Shown one piece after another: positions 6,671-13,490 of a stretch of 13,548 nt of DNA. Position numbers and translations under genes: made by a program. Every line of letters starts with the position of its first letter. Within the stretch, counting starts at the first letter, position 1. The notes beneath the pieces were generated by a model. The model was given only the letters and a program-made list of their open reading frames with translations, was not told the origin of the DNA and searched no databases. Origin of the DNA: Xanthobacteraceae bacterium (GTDB taxonomy: Bacteria > Pseudomonadota > Alphaproteobacteria > Rhizobiales > Xanthobacteraceae); the NCBI GenBank assembly GCA_030040825.1, contig JASHSY010000362.1, positions 1 through 13,548 of the forward strand, in the 5' to 3' direction.

Positions 6671-7453
6671 ATGAAACCGGCGATTGTGATCACGGGTGCC
6701 TCGTCCGGGATCGGGCGCGAATTGGCGCGGGTGGCGGCGCGCGAGGGCACCGCGATGGTGCTGATCGGAACGTCCCAACCCGACCTCGACAACCTGGCGG
6801 CGGAGTTGGGCCGCGCGGATGTGCCGGCGCAGGCGTGGCCGGTCGATCTCAGTGAGCGCGATGCCGGGCAGCGGATCGAGGAAAAGCTTACACAGACCGG
6901 TGTTTATTGCGACGTCCTGGTCAACTGCGCGGGCTTTGGCGTTTTCGGTCCGGCAGCGGAAACCGACCGCGATCAACACCTCAAGCTCCTCGACGTCAAC
7001 ATACGCGCATTGACCGAACTGACATTGCGGTTTTTGCCGGGCATGATCGCGCGCCATCGCGGCGGCGTGATCAACGTCGGCTCGATCACCAGCTCAGCGC
7101 CGGGACCGAAGATGTCGACCTACTTTGCCTCGAAAGCCTATGTCGGATCGTTCACCGCGGCATTAGCCGCGGAAGTCCGCGGCACCGGAGTGACCGTGAC
7201 CTGCCTGTGTCCCGGCGTCGTCCGCACGGCGTTTTTCGAGCGCTGCCACGTCGGCAAAACCTGGCTGTTCAAACTGGCGCCACGCGGCAATGCGCTGGCA
7301 ATCGCCGAGGCCGGCTGGCGCGGCTTTCGCGCCGGCAAACGTCTGGTCATTCCGCGTCTGATCGACCGGATCATTGTCACCGGCGCCACCCTGCTTCCCA
7401 AGTCACTGGTGCTTTGGCTGGTCGCCGCGTTGATGCGACCGGCTGGGGATTAG
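6671..7453 (+). CDS. Short-chain dehydrogenase/reductase
   Basis: A 260-residue classical SDR with an N-terminal NAD(P)-binding motif TGASSGIG (residues 8-15), LVNCAG in place of NNAG, and the catalytic triad Ser138, Tyr151 and Lys155 (YFASK). After TYFASKAYV the sequence LCPGVVRTAF is the usual substrate-loop region. The C-terminal 25 residues are hydrophobic (SLVLWLVAALM), suggesting a lipophilic substrate or membrane association, as in the DltE/COG0300-type SDRs. The substrate is unknown. It follows ecm on the same strand after 27 bases and may be co-transcribed, but no step of the ethylmalonyl-CoA pathway obviously needs it. Its stop codon overlaps that of the convergent acyltransferase gene within the bases TTAG (7450-7453). 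Confidence 0.88.
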   Translation: MKPAIVITGASSGIGRELARVAAREGTAMVLIGTSQPDLDNLAAELGRADVPAQAWPVDLSERDAGQRIEEKLTQTGVYCDVLVNCAGFGVFGPAAETDRDQHLKLLDVNIRALTELTLRFLPGMIARHRGGVINVGSITSSAPGPKMSTYFASKAYVGSFTAALAAEVRGTGVTVTCLCPGVVRTAFFERCHVGKTWLFKLAPRGNALAIAEAGWRGFRAGKRLVIPRLIDRIIVTGATLLPKSLVLWLVAALMRPAGD

Positions 7454-8199
7454 CCGCGTCCAGCGTCGAGCTCGGCAACGATATCCCGGTTCATCGTTGC
7501 TTCAATGTCGCGCAGGATGCGGTAAATTTCGATGCCGTCCATAACGCGATGATCGTAAAAGATCTGCACGTGCGCGTCGCCGTTCGGTTCGACGATGCCG
7601 AAATAGACCATGAACGACGCCGGCATCGCCGATTGGGTAATGTGACCGCCGACCGGAAAAGGATTGAGCGCCGAGATTCCAAAGTATCGCGCGCGCAGCG
7701 GCCCGGACCAGTTCAACGCGCAACTCCAGATCAGCCGCCGGACGAGCACAGGTGGACGCGCAAATCGGATCAAGCGGCGAAAGCTGCCGATATTTTCCAC
7801 CGGCTCTTGTTTGAGCTTGCGCAACGCGTGATCGAGATCGTCGAGCGGAATTCCTTCCGGAGCAACGAATTGCTCGAAAAACAGCGCCGGGGCGCCTTGC
7901 CAGGTACGTTCAATGGCGACGGTGCAGACCGATACCGGGTTGACGTGCAGGCGCGCCCACGGGAACGGCACATATAGTGTGCGCAACTCCGGACGGCGCC
8001 GCCCGACCAGCGCCAGTGTTTTCATCCAAATCGCGGTCCAACCGACCGGCGGACGGCCGGCGGCGCGGGCGGCGGCCAATGGGGCGATATTGATCCGCCA
8101 CGAACAGCCCATGATGTGGCTCTTCTTGCCGAAATGAACGAGGTCGTTCATCCACCGTCGTTGCAGCGGCACCGATTGGTAACGACGTTCCGCGCTCAT
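7450..8199 (-). CDS. Stand-alone CAT/E2-fold acyltransferase
   Basis: A 249-residue protein whose C-terminus carries the HxxxDG active-site motif of the 2-oxoacid dehydrogenase acyltransferase / chloramphenicol acetyltransferase fold: DHRVMDG with His217 and Asp221, followed by the family's helix (IEIYRILRDIE). Unlike true E2 subunits it has no lipoyl domain, no E1/E3-binding domain and no linker; the CAT-like domain fills the whole chain. It should transfer an acyl group from a thioester (CoA, lipoyl or carrier protein) to an unknown acceptor. No dehydrogenase E1/E3 genes are nearby. An ACP and an FkbH-like protein are transcribed divergently from the other side of a 124-bp region, which makes ACP-bound donors a reasonable hypothesis. 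Start: ATG at 8199 with GAGAAG a few bases upstream. Confidence 0.8.
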   Translation of the reverse strand: MSAERRYQSVPLQRRWMNDLVHFGKKSHIMGCSWRINIAPLAAARAAGRPPVGWTAIWMKTLALVGRRRPELRTLYVPFPWARLHVNPVSVCTVAIERTWQGAPALFFEQFVAPEGIPLDDLDHALRKLKQEPVENIGSFRRLIRFARPPVLVRRLIWSCALNWSGPLRARYFGISALNPFPVGGHITQSAMPASFMVYFGIVEPNGDAHVQIFYDHRVMDGIEIYRILRDIEATMNRDIVAELDAGRG

Positions 8200-8323
8200 T
8201 GGCTTCTCACGTCACGCGACGTGGCCCCATCCACGGCCGTTTAATACGGCTTTTGCGCCAGCGATGCCATGCTTGCCCGGTGGCCGGGCAACGCATAAAA
8301 CCTCCCGCAACCGGAGATGCAAT
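8200..8323. promoter_or_regulatory. Divergent control region with two inverted repeats
   Basis: This 124-bp region separates the acyltransferase (-) and the ACP-fkbH pair (+). Near the acyltransferase start is CACGTC-N4-GACGTG (8208-8223). Near the ACP start is TTGCCCGG-N3-CCGGGCAA (8273-8291), extended by ATGC/GCAT with one bulged base to give a 12-bp stem. A weak -35/-10 pair (TTGCCC at 8273, CATAAA at 8294) would place the second repeat inside the ACP promoter, a typical repressor position. The repeats are seen directly; the promoter and operator roles are inferred. Confidence 0.5.
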
Positions 8324-8572
8324 TTGAGCAGCAGAGAAGCGGTCTTACGCAAGCTCGAGCCGATTTTTCGTGGCGTCATCGACCCCGATCTGGTGCTGAG
8401 CGAGGACCTTGACGCGTCGCAAGTGCCGCTGTGGGATTCCCTGAACCACATTATTTTGGTGGTTGAGATCGAGATGAAGCTCGGCGTCGCGTTGACGACA
8501 GACGAGCTGGCCGGCCTGCGCAACGTGAGTGAACTGGTCACGCTGCTGCAAGAAAAGGGCGTACAGGCATGA
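8324..8572 (+). CDS. Acyl carrier protein (phosphopantetheine-binding)
   Basis: A small acidic carrier protein of 82 residues, normal for a free-standing ACP. The attachment site is Ser39 in PLWDSLNHI, the D-S-L motif to which 4'-phosphopantetheine is added, followed by the expected helix (LVVEIEMKLGV) and a C-terminal helix (NVSELVTLLQEKG). I place the start at TTG 8324 because GGAG lies seven bases before it and the protein then begins at the first ACP helix. An ATG at 8264 in the same frame would add 20 arginine-rich residues and run through the palindrome at 8273-8291. The fkbH-like gene begins 16 bases after the stop, so the two are almost certainly co-transcribed, and this ACP is the likely substrate carrier for that enzyme. 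It is not the fatty acid synthesis AcpP, which sits in a different context and sequence group. Confidence 0.85.
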   Translation: MSSREAVLRKLEPIFRGVIDPDLVLSEDLDASQVPLWDSLNHIILVVEIEMKLGVALTTDELAGLRNVSELVTLLQEKGVQA

Positions 8573-8588
8573 GGCCAGAATTTCGCCG

Positions 8589-10382
8589 ATGAGCGACGAC
8601 GACGGCAAGCTTGCGGTGCTGATAGCGCGCTATGCGGCCGCGCAAACGTTGCAGCAGCTGGTAGCGTGTGTGCGCGATTACGAAGCGGCCGGCGCCCCGC
8701 ACCTGCCATCATGGCCGAACATCCGCCTCGCCCTTACCGGCAATTATTCGACGCAATTTCTCGCCCGCGGATTTCCCCTCGCGCTGGCCGCACGTCACCT
8801 CGCGGCCGAGATTTACGAAAGTCCCTACAATCAATGGCGCGCCGAACTGCTGGAGCCGGGCTCGGCGCTGCACGCTTTCGCGCCGACGCATGTGTGTCTT
8901 ACTCTCACCTCGATTGAGCTTGCTTACGGATCGCTGCGCACACCCGAAGCGGTCGTTGCCAGCGTAACCGCGGCGGTGCAGACGGCACTAAAAGCAGGCG
9001 ACGCGCATTTTTTGATCACGCTGCCGGAGCCGCTTGCCGACGAACTCAATGACAACGGCGGCGCCTATGCGTGGCGGCGCGCGGTCGGCGATGGACTGCA
9101 CGCGGCACTCGCGCGGCCGCGGGTAACCCTGATCGACACCGCACCGCTTATTCGCCAGGCCGGCGCGGCGGCATGGTACGACGACCGCTTTTACGATACC
9201 GCCAAGCTGCCGTTCCATCCCGACCGCACGCCGGCAATGCTCGGATTGTTGGCCGATGCGCTGACCGGCATCGTCGCACCGCGCTGCAAGCTTGTCGTCG
9301 TCGACCTCGACGATACGCTTTGGGGTGGGCGGGTTGGCGACGACGGATACGACGGCATCGATCTCGATCCGGCCGGCAAGGGTCGGCATTTCCTGCGCAT
9401 GCAGGCATTCCTGCAAGGGTTGCACGACAAGGGCATCCTGCTGGCGATCGCCAGCAAGAACGATCCGGGCGCGGTCCAAGAGGTGTTCGCCAAACGTCCG
9501 GAGATGATTTTGCGCGCCGACGATTTTGCCGCGACCGAAATCCACTGGGAGCCGAAATCGTCCAGCCTTGCGCGCATTCTCGACCGGCTGAAGCTCTCGA
9601 CCACGGGGGTCATCTTTCTCGACGACAACCCGGTCGAACGCGCCGAGGTTCGGCGGCGCTTTCCCGACATCGCGGTGCCGGAATTACCCGACGATCCGGC
9701 GCAGCGCGTGGCGATCCTGCTCGGCACCGGCTTGTTCGATCACCGCGTCGCCACCGGAGAATCGCTTAAGCGTCACCGCATGTATGCCGAGAACGAGGCG
9801 CGCGATGCGGCGCAACGCGACGCCGGCGATTATCAGGAATTCCTGCGCGGACTCAAAATGACCATGCACGGCGCGCCGCTCGAAGCGGCGCGCGAGCGCG
9901 TGAGCGAGCTGATCCAGAAGACCAACCAGTTCAACCTGACAACGCGCCGCTATAACTGGAGCGAGCTCGCGGCGGCAGCCCGGGGCGGCTTCGGACGCTG
10001 CTACCGGCTGACCGATCGCTTCGGCGATAACGGCATCATCAGCGTCGTTGCGGTGGCGCGCGAAGCCGACGGCGACGCGCGTATCGATCTCTGGTTGATG
10101 TCCTGCCGCGTGTTCGGTCGCGAGGTCGAGGCCGCGATCCTGGCCGACATCGTCGCCCGCGCCGGCGCCTTGGGCGCGCGCCGGTTGATCGGCGATTACA
10201 TACCGACCGCCAAGAACGCGCTGGTGCGCGAGCTCTATCCACGTCTCGGCTTCAGGGAGATCGGCCGCGACGGCACGAGCGTGCGCTATGCATTGCCGCT
10301 TGACGATGCGCGCGCCGCCGCCGGCGCGGACTTCATTGCCTTTTCCGACCTCGCCGAGCCGGTCGGGGCCGCCACGAGCTAG
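8589..10382 (+). CDS. FkbH-like HAD-IIIC protein
   Basis: A 597-residue protein of the FkbH family. An N-terminal domain (about 1-230) of the long FkbH type precedes the HAD-IIIC domain (about 235-370) with motif I Asp239-x-Asp241-x-Thr243 (VVDLDDTLWGG), SKND, Lys323 (WEPK) and Asp345-Asp346 (FLDDNP). A C-terminal acetyltransferase-like domain (about 400-585) begins near the family signature QKTNQFNLTTRRY and ends with YPRLGF. FkbH of the FK520 pathway takes a phosphoglyceryl group from 1,3-bisphosphoglycerate, dephosphorylates it and leaves glyceryl-S-ACP. The adjacent ACP gene fits that role here, although the loaded acid could differ. I use ATG 8589; an upstream in-frame start would overlap the ACP gene. 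The gene ends two bases from the convergent kinase gene. No polyketide synthase is in the window. Confidence 0.88.
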   Translation: MSDDDGKLAVLIARYAAAQTLQQLVACVRDYEAAGAPHLPSWPNIRLALTGNYSTQFLARGFPLALAARHLAAEIYESPYNQWRAELLEPGSALHAFAPTHVCLTLTSIELAYGSLRTPEAVVASVTAAVQTALKAGDAHFLITLPEPLADELNDNGGAYAWRRAVGDGLHAALARPRVTLIDTAPLIRQAGAAAWYDDRFYDTAKLPFHPDRTPAMLGLLADALTGIVAPRCKLVVVDLDDTLWGGRVGDDGYDGIDLDPAGKGRHFLRMQAFLQGLHDKGILLAIASKNDPGAVQEVFAKRPEMILRADDFAATEIHWEPKSSSLARILDRLKLSTTGVIFLDDNPVERAEVRRRFPDIAVPELPDDPAQRVAILLGTGLFDHRVATGESLKRHRMYAENEARDAAQRDAGDYQEFLRGLKMTMHGAPLEAARERVSELIQKTNQFNLTTRRYNWSELAAAARGGFGRCYRLTDRFGDNGIISVVAVAREADGDARIDLWLMSCRVFGREVEAAILADIVARAGALGARRLIGDYIPTAKNALVRELYPRLGFREIGRDGTSVRYALPLDDARAAAGADFIAFSDLAEPVGAATS

Positions 10383-10384
10383 CG

Positions 10385-11584
10385 TTACTTTTTATCCGTT
10401 GCCGCGGCGATCGCTTCGCTTAACGCGCTCGGGCTCACCGGCTTGCGCAAATAATAGTTCATGCCGGCGGCACGCGCGGCGTCTTCATCGCCAGGCCCGC
10501 CGCGACCGGATACGCCAATGATTGGGGTGCGTCCCGCGGCGCCTGGCAGCGCGCGGATACGGCGCGCTGCCTCTAGGCCGTCGATCCCGGTCAAAGTGAC
10601 ATCCATCAGCACAACGTCATAGCCGCGCGCGGCTGCCGCGCTCGCCTCCTCGCCCGAATTGACAAAATCGGCGCGGTGGCCGAGTTCGCCGAGAATGGTG
10701 TTGAGGATGACGCGGCCATAGGGATTGTCCTCGGCACAGAGGATGGCAAGTGGTCGCACCGGCGGCTTGCGCTGGGGGAGCGGGGCATGTCCGGTTGCCG
10801 TGTCGCGGCCGATCGGCAACACCGCCGAGAAACGAAAAATCGAACCGCGCCCCGGCGCGCTTGTCACCGTCAGATCGCCGCTCATCCGTTTTGCCAATGC
10901 CTTGACCACCGCGAGCCCGAGACCGGCGCCGCCGTAACGGCGTGCGATGCCGGCATTCGCCTGGGTGAACGGCCGGAACAGTCGCTTGATCTCATCGACC
11001 TTAAGCCCAATGCCGGTGTCGGTGACCGTAAAAACGAGGCGGATACTGCCGCGGGCAACGCGCTCGGCCAGCACGTCAAGCTGGATGCTGCCGCTTTCGG
11101 TGAACTTCACCGCATTGTCGATCAGGTTCTCGATTGCGGCGCGCAACCGCACCGTGTCGCCCACGAGCGGCTCGGGAATATCGTCGGCAACCGTCACCGT
11201 CGCGCGCAGCCCCTTGGTTTCCGCACGCGCGGTAAGCGAATCCGCCAGCGCCGCGATCAGGCGTCGCGGCCGGAACACTTCGTGGCGGAGCTTGAACGTG
11301 CCGCTATCGGCCTTGGCGGCGTCGATCATCAGCGTCGTGAGTGAGGCGAGATGTTCGGCGGTACTCTTGATCTCGAACGCCCATTGCCGCTCGCGTTCGC
11401 CGAGGTTGGTGCTCGCCAGCAATTCTCCGAGCGCCAGAATTCCGGTGAGCGCGGTACGGATGTCGTGCGCGTAGGCAACGAGCGACGTCTCGGCGGTGCG
11501 GGCCGAAAGCGCCGGCACGCGCCGCTTCGTTGGTCGCCGCGACGGCTTGGCGGCGGATTTTCTTTTCGATCTCAATCGCGCCAT
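10385..11584 (-). CDS. Soluble hybrid histidine kinase without sensor domain
   Basis: A 399-residue protein. After an Arg/Lys-rich N-terminus (1-30) comes the HisKA domain with phospho-accepting His40 in AHDIRTALTG (the usual form is S-H-E-L-R-T-P-L). The HATPase_c domain has the N box NLIDNAVKFT, G1 DTGIG, F box FRPF and G2 GGAGLGLAV. A C-terminal receiver domain (about 275-395) has the acidic pocket CAEDN, phospho-acceptor Asp328 (LMDV), a Ser at the switch position (GVSG) and Lys381 (RKPV). There is no membrane segment, PAS or GAF domain, so it is cytoplasmic and must sense through a partner or directly through the kinase core. The product is expected to pass phosphate from His40 to Asp328 or to a separate regulator. 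It lies 50 bases downstream of gluQ on the same strand. ATG at 11584 has a G-rich ribosome-binding site. Confidence 0.9.
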   Translation of the reverse strand: MARLRSKRKSAAKPSRRPTKRRVPALSARTAETSLVAYAHDIRTALTGILALGELLASTNLGERERQWAFEIKSTAEHLASLTTLMIDAAKADSGTFKLRHEVFRPRRLIAALADSLTARAETKGLRATVTVADDIPEPLVGDTVRLRAAIENLIDNAVKFTESGSIQLDVLAERVARGSIRLVFTVTDTGIGLKVDEIKRLFRPFTQANAGIARRYGGAGLGLAVVKALAKRMSGDLTVTSAPGRGSIFRFSAVLPIGRDTATGHAPLPQRKPPVRPLAILCAEDNPYGRVILNTILGELGHRADFVNSGEEASAAAARGYDVVLMDVTLTGIDGLEAARRIRALPGAAGRTPIIGVSGRGGPGDEDAARAAGMNYYLRKPVSPSALSEAIAAATDKK

Positions 11585-11634
11585 GGCAGCCCCCCGGGGC
11601 GCCGAGCGTTTATCGCACGGAGCAGACGAAATGT

Positions 11635-12510
11635 TCAGCGTCCCAATCCGACCATGCGGCGGATATCCACCGCCGTCGCGCCGCCGGCGCGAAGCTCACG
11701 CAGGCTCGTCGCCTGGGTTGCCTTCGACAGTTTGCGACCGCCGGCGTCAAGAATGAGCTTGTGGTGATGGTAGGCAGGCTCGGGCAGGCCGAGGAGCGTC
11801 TGCAACAGTCGATGGATGCCGGTCGACCAGAACAGATCCTGCCCGCGCACCACGTCGGTCACGCCTTGCAGCGCGTCGTCGACCACGACGGCAAGGTGGT
11901 AACTGCTCGGCACGTCTTTGCGGCCGAGCACGACGTCGCCCCACATTTGCGGAGCCGCCGCGACCAGACCGGATTGACCCTGCGGACCGGTGCCGCTCTC
12001 GGTCCAGGTCAGCGCACCGGCGCGGGCAGAAGCCGCATCCATCGCCAGCCGCAGCGCAAAAGGATCGCCGGCACGGCGGCGCCGCTCGCGCTCGGCCCAC
12101 GAAAGCTTGCGCGCATTGCCCGGATAGAGCGGCACGCCGTCCGGATCGCGCGGCCAGCCGCCTTGACGGTCGCGCGTGTCAACGAGGGCTGCGATTTCGC
12201 TGCGGCTCTCGAAACTGGGATAGATCAATCCGGCCGTTTCCAGCTTGTTGAGCGCCGCCTGATAATCGTCGAAATGCCCGCTCTGCCGCCGGACCTCCGC
12301 CTCCCAGGTAATGCCGAGCCAGTGCAAGTCTTCATAGATTGCCGCCTCATATTCCGGCCGGCAGCGCGCGGCATCGATATCCTCGATGCGCAGCAAGAAC
12401 CGCCCGCCCAATTCGCGCGTCATGTCCTGGTTGAGCAGCGCCGAATAGGCGTGTCCCAGGTGCAGGTGCCCATTCGGACTGGGCGCGAAGCGGAGAATCC
12501 GGGTATGCAC
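11635..12510 (-). CDS. gluQ: Glutamyl-Q tRNA(Asp) synthetase
   Basis: A truncated paralogue of glutamyl-tRNA synthetase, lacking the anticodon-binding domain, that attaches glutamate to the queuosine base of tRNA(Asp). The 291-residue length fits this family, against about 470 for GltX. The class I motifs are present: FAPSPNGHLHLGHA with the HIGH-like HLGH at 17-20, and the KMSKS counterpart KLSKA at 260-264. ARG-rich GxH features of GltX beyond this are absent. The zinc ligands of the E. coli enzyme (CxC, Tyr, Cys) appear changed: Ser99 and Glu101 in YPSFESR and no Cys in YPGNAR. Start: GTG at 12510, the only reasonable choice because an in-frame TGA lies six codons upstream. It is divergent from the alkA-type gene across 63 bases and leads the kinase gene. 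Confidence 0.92.
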   Translation of the reverse strand: MHTRILRFAPSPNGHLHLGHAYSALLNQDMTRELGGRFLLRIEDIDAARCRPEYEAAIYEDLHWLGITWEAEVRRQSGHFDDYQAALNKLETAGLIYPSFESRSEIAALVDTRDRQGGWPRDPDGVPLYPGNARKLSWAERERRRRAGDPFALRLAMDAASARAGALTWTESGTGPQGQSGLVAAAPQMWGDVVLGRKDVPSSYHLAVVVDDALQGVTDVVRGQDLFWSTGIHRLLQTLLGLPEPAYHHHKLILDAGGRKLSKATQATSLRELRAGGATAVDIRRMVGLGR

Positions 12511-12573
12511 GGGCTTGCTGCCGGTTCAATCGGGGTTGACGCTGCGTAAGCGGCGATCAATCAGATAGTGGCG

Positions 12574-13317
12574 ATGGCGCAATCTCACATCCACAGCGAA
12601 GCCGACCTCGACCTTGCATTGACCGCGCTCGGTGAAGCCGACCCGCGCTTCATCGCGCTGGTGGCCAAGATTGGACGGCCGCCGCTGCGGCGGCGCGAAG
12701 ATGGTTTCGCCGCACTTGCCGCCATTATTGTGGCGCAGCAACTTTCGACCGCGAGCGCGAACGCGATCTGGGGCCGCCTTGCGACGGTCTTCGATCCGTT
12801 CGAGCCGGACGCCTTGCTGCGGGCACGCCCGGCGCGGCTGGCGCGGCTCGGATTGTCCGCGCCAAAAATCCGTGCGCTCAAGGCGATCGCGCGGGCGGTG
12901 AAACGCGGCGAACTCGCGCTCGCCGGGCTTGCCGAACTCGCCGCCGAGGAGGCGCACGCGGCGCTGACCGCCATCCACGGCATCGGCCCCTGGACAGCCG
13001 ACATTTATTTGCTGTCCTGCCTCGGCCACGGCGATGCCTGGCCGGCGGGCGATCTGGCCTTGCAAGAAGCCGCACGGATTGCGTTTGCGCTGCCGGCGCG
13101 ACCGACCGCGAAGGAGATGCTGGCACTGGCCGAAGCGTGGCGGCCGTGGCGGGCGGTAGCGGCGCGAATCTTGTGGAGCTATTACCGTGCGGCGGCAGCG
13201 GCGGCCAAAGCTTCGAATAAGGCTTCGAATAAGCCTTCGGCCAAGCCCGTCGCGCGTTCGCCGAAGCGCGGGAAACGTCAAAAAGCCCGCAAAGGACAGC
13301 GGCGCGCCGCTCGTTGA
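12574..13317 (+). CDS. AlkA-type DNA-3-methyladenine glycosylase with basic tail
   Basis: A base-excision repair glycosylase of the helix-hairpin-helix superfamily that removes alkylated purines from DNA. The HhH motif is IHGIGPWTADIY (about residues 133-144) and the catalytic aspartate is Asp160 in AGDLALQ. The N-terminal part QQLSTASANAIWGRL is the usual helical region after VAQQ. The protein is 247 residues, shorter than E. coli AlkA because the N-terminal beta domain is missing, as is common for the short AlkA/MAG type. From about residue 208 it carries a Lys/Arg/Ala-rich tail encoded partly by a degenerate 12-bp repeat, probably aiding DNA binding. ATG 12574 is preferred; GTG 12568 would add two residues. 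No good Shine-Dalgarno is visible. Confidence 0.9.
   Translation: MAQSHIHSEADLDLALTALGEADPRFIALVAKIGRPPLRRREDGFAALAAIIVAQQLSTASANAIWGRLATVFDPFEPDALLRARPARLARLGLSAPKIRALKAIARAVKRGELALAGLAELAAEEAHAALTAIHGIGPWTADIYLLSCLGHGDAWPAGDLALQEAARIAFALPARPTAKEMLALAEAWRPWRAVAARILWSYYRAAAAAAKASNKASNKPSAKPVARSPKRGKRQKARKGQRRAAR
13207..13242 (+). repeat. Degenerate 12-bp tandem repeat inside the glycosylase gene
   Basis: Three in-frame 12-base units occur at 13207, 13219 and 13231: AAAGCTTCGAAT, AAGGCTTCGAAT and AAGCCTTCGGCC. They encode KASN, KASN and KPSA. The first two differ by one base, and the third is diverged. The repeat lies at the start of the basic C-terminal tail. Confidence 0.75.
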
Positions 13318-13343
13318 CAAGACGACACGCCTATTCCTATGCT
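13314..13343 (+). promoter_or_regulatory. Sigma70-type promoter before the cobalamin riboswitch
   Basis: A consensus -35 hexamer TTGACA (13314-13319) is followed after 18 bases by TATGCT (13338-13343, four of six consensus positions). The -35 overlaps the stop codon of the glycosylase gene. Transcription would begin near 13350, just at the predicted first helix of the riboswitch, which supports the assignment. Confidence 0.6.
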
Positions 13344-13347
13344 TCAC

Positions 13348-13486
13348 GAGTCTTCGCGAATAAGGAAGCCGGTGGGATTCCGGCGCGGTCGCGCCACTGT
13401 ATTCGGCCACGCGTTTCGTAGGTCCGAAAGCCAGACCCTCTCCGCGAATGGCGAACACTCTAACGGGACGCGCAATCCCAGGAGGA
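13348..13486 (+). ncRNA. Cobalamin riboswitch controlling translation
   Basis: The conserved cobalamin-riboswitch core is present: a GCCGG/CCGGC stem (13368-13372 with 13380-13384), GCGCCACTGT at 13391-13400, a TTCGG/CCGAA stem (13402-13406 with 13424-13428) and the B12-box AGCCAGA (13429-13435). Flanking helices close it: TTCGCG (13353-13358) with CGCGAA (13443-13448), and GAGT (13348-13351) with ACTC (13457-13460). The loop TGGGATT (13373-13379) is perfectly complementary to AATCCCA (13474-13480), which directly touches the Shine-Dalgarno GGAGG (13481-13485). This matches the known loop-loop (L5-L13 type) interaction by which bound cobalamin hides the ribosome-binding site. The peripheral region between the two stems is short, so it is a compact member. 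No terminator T-tract follows. The downstream gene should be repressed by B12. Confidence 0.92.
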
Positions 13487-13490
13487 CGAG

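Noticed and set aside
6907..7977. A 356-codon plus-strand frame overlapping the SDR and acyltransferase genes
   Set aside because: It shares DNA with two genes whose active-site motifs are intact, and its composition is Arg/His-rich without recognisable motifs.
7450..8199. Acyltransferase as the E2 subunit of a 2-oxoacid dehydrogenase complex
   Set aside because: No lipoyl or subunit-binding domain and no E1/E3 genes nearby; only the CAT-like catalytic fold is present.
8264..8323. Upstream ATG extension of the ACP
   Set aside because: The extra 20 residues are not ACP-like, are encoded across the palindrome at 8273-8291, and have no Shine-Dalgarno, whereas TTG 8324 does.
11530..12549. A 339-codon plus-strand frame opposite gluQ
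   Set aside because: Antisense shadow of gluQ, which has intact HIGH- and KMSKS-type motifs.
13207..13242. CRISPR-like or intergenic repeat
   Set aside because: The units are directly adjacent 12-mers, in frame within a coding region, with no spacers.
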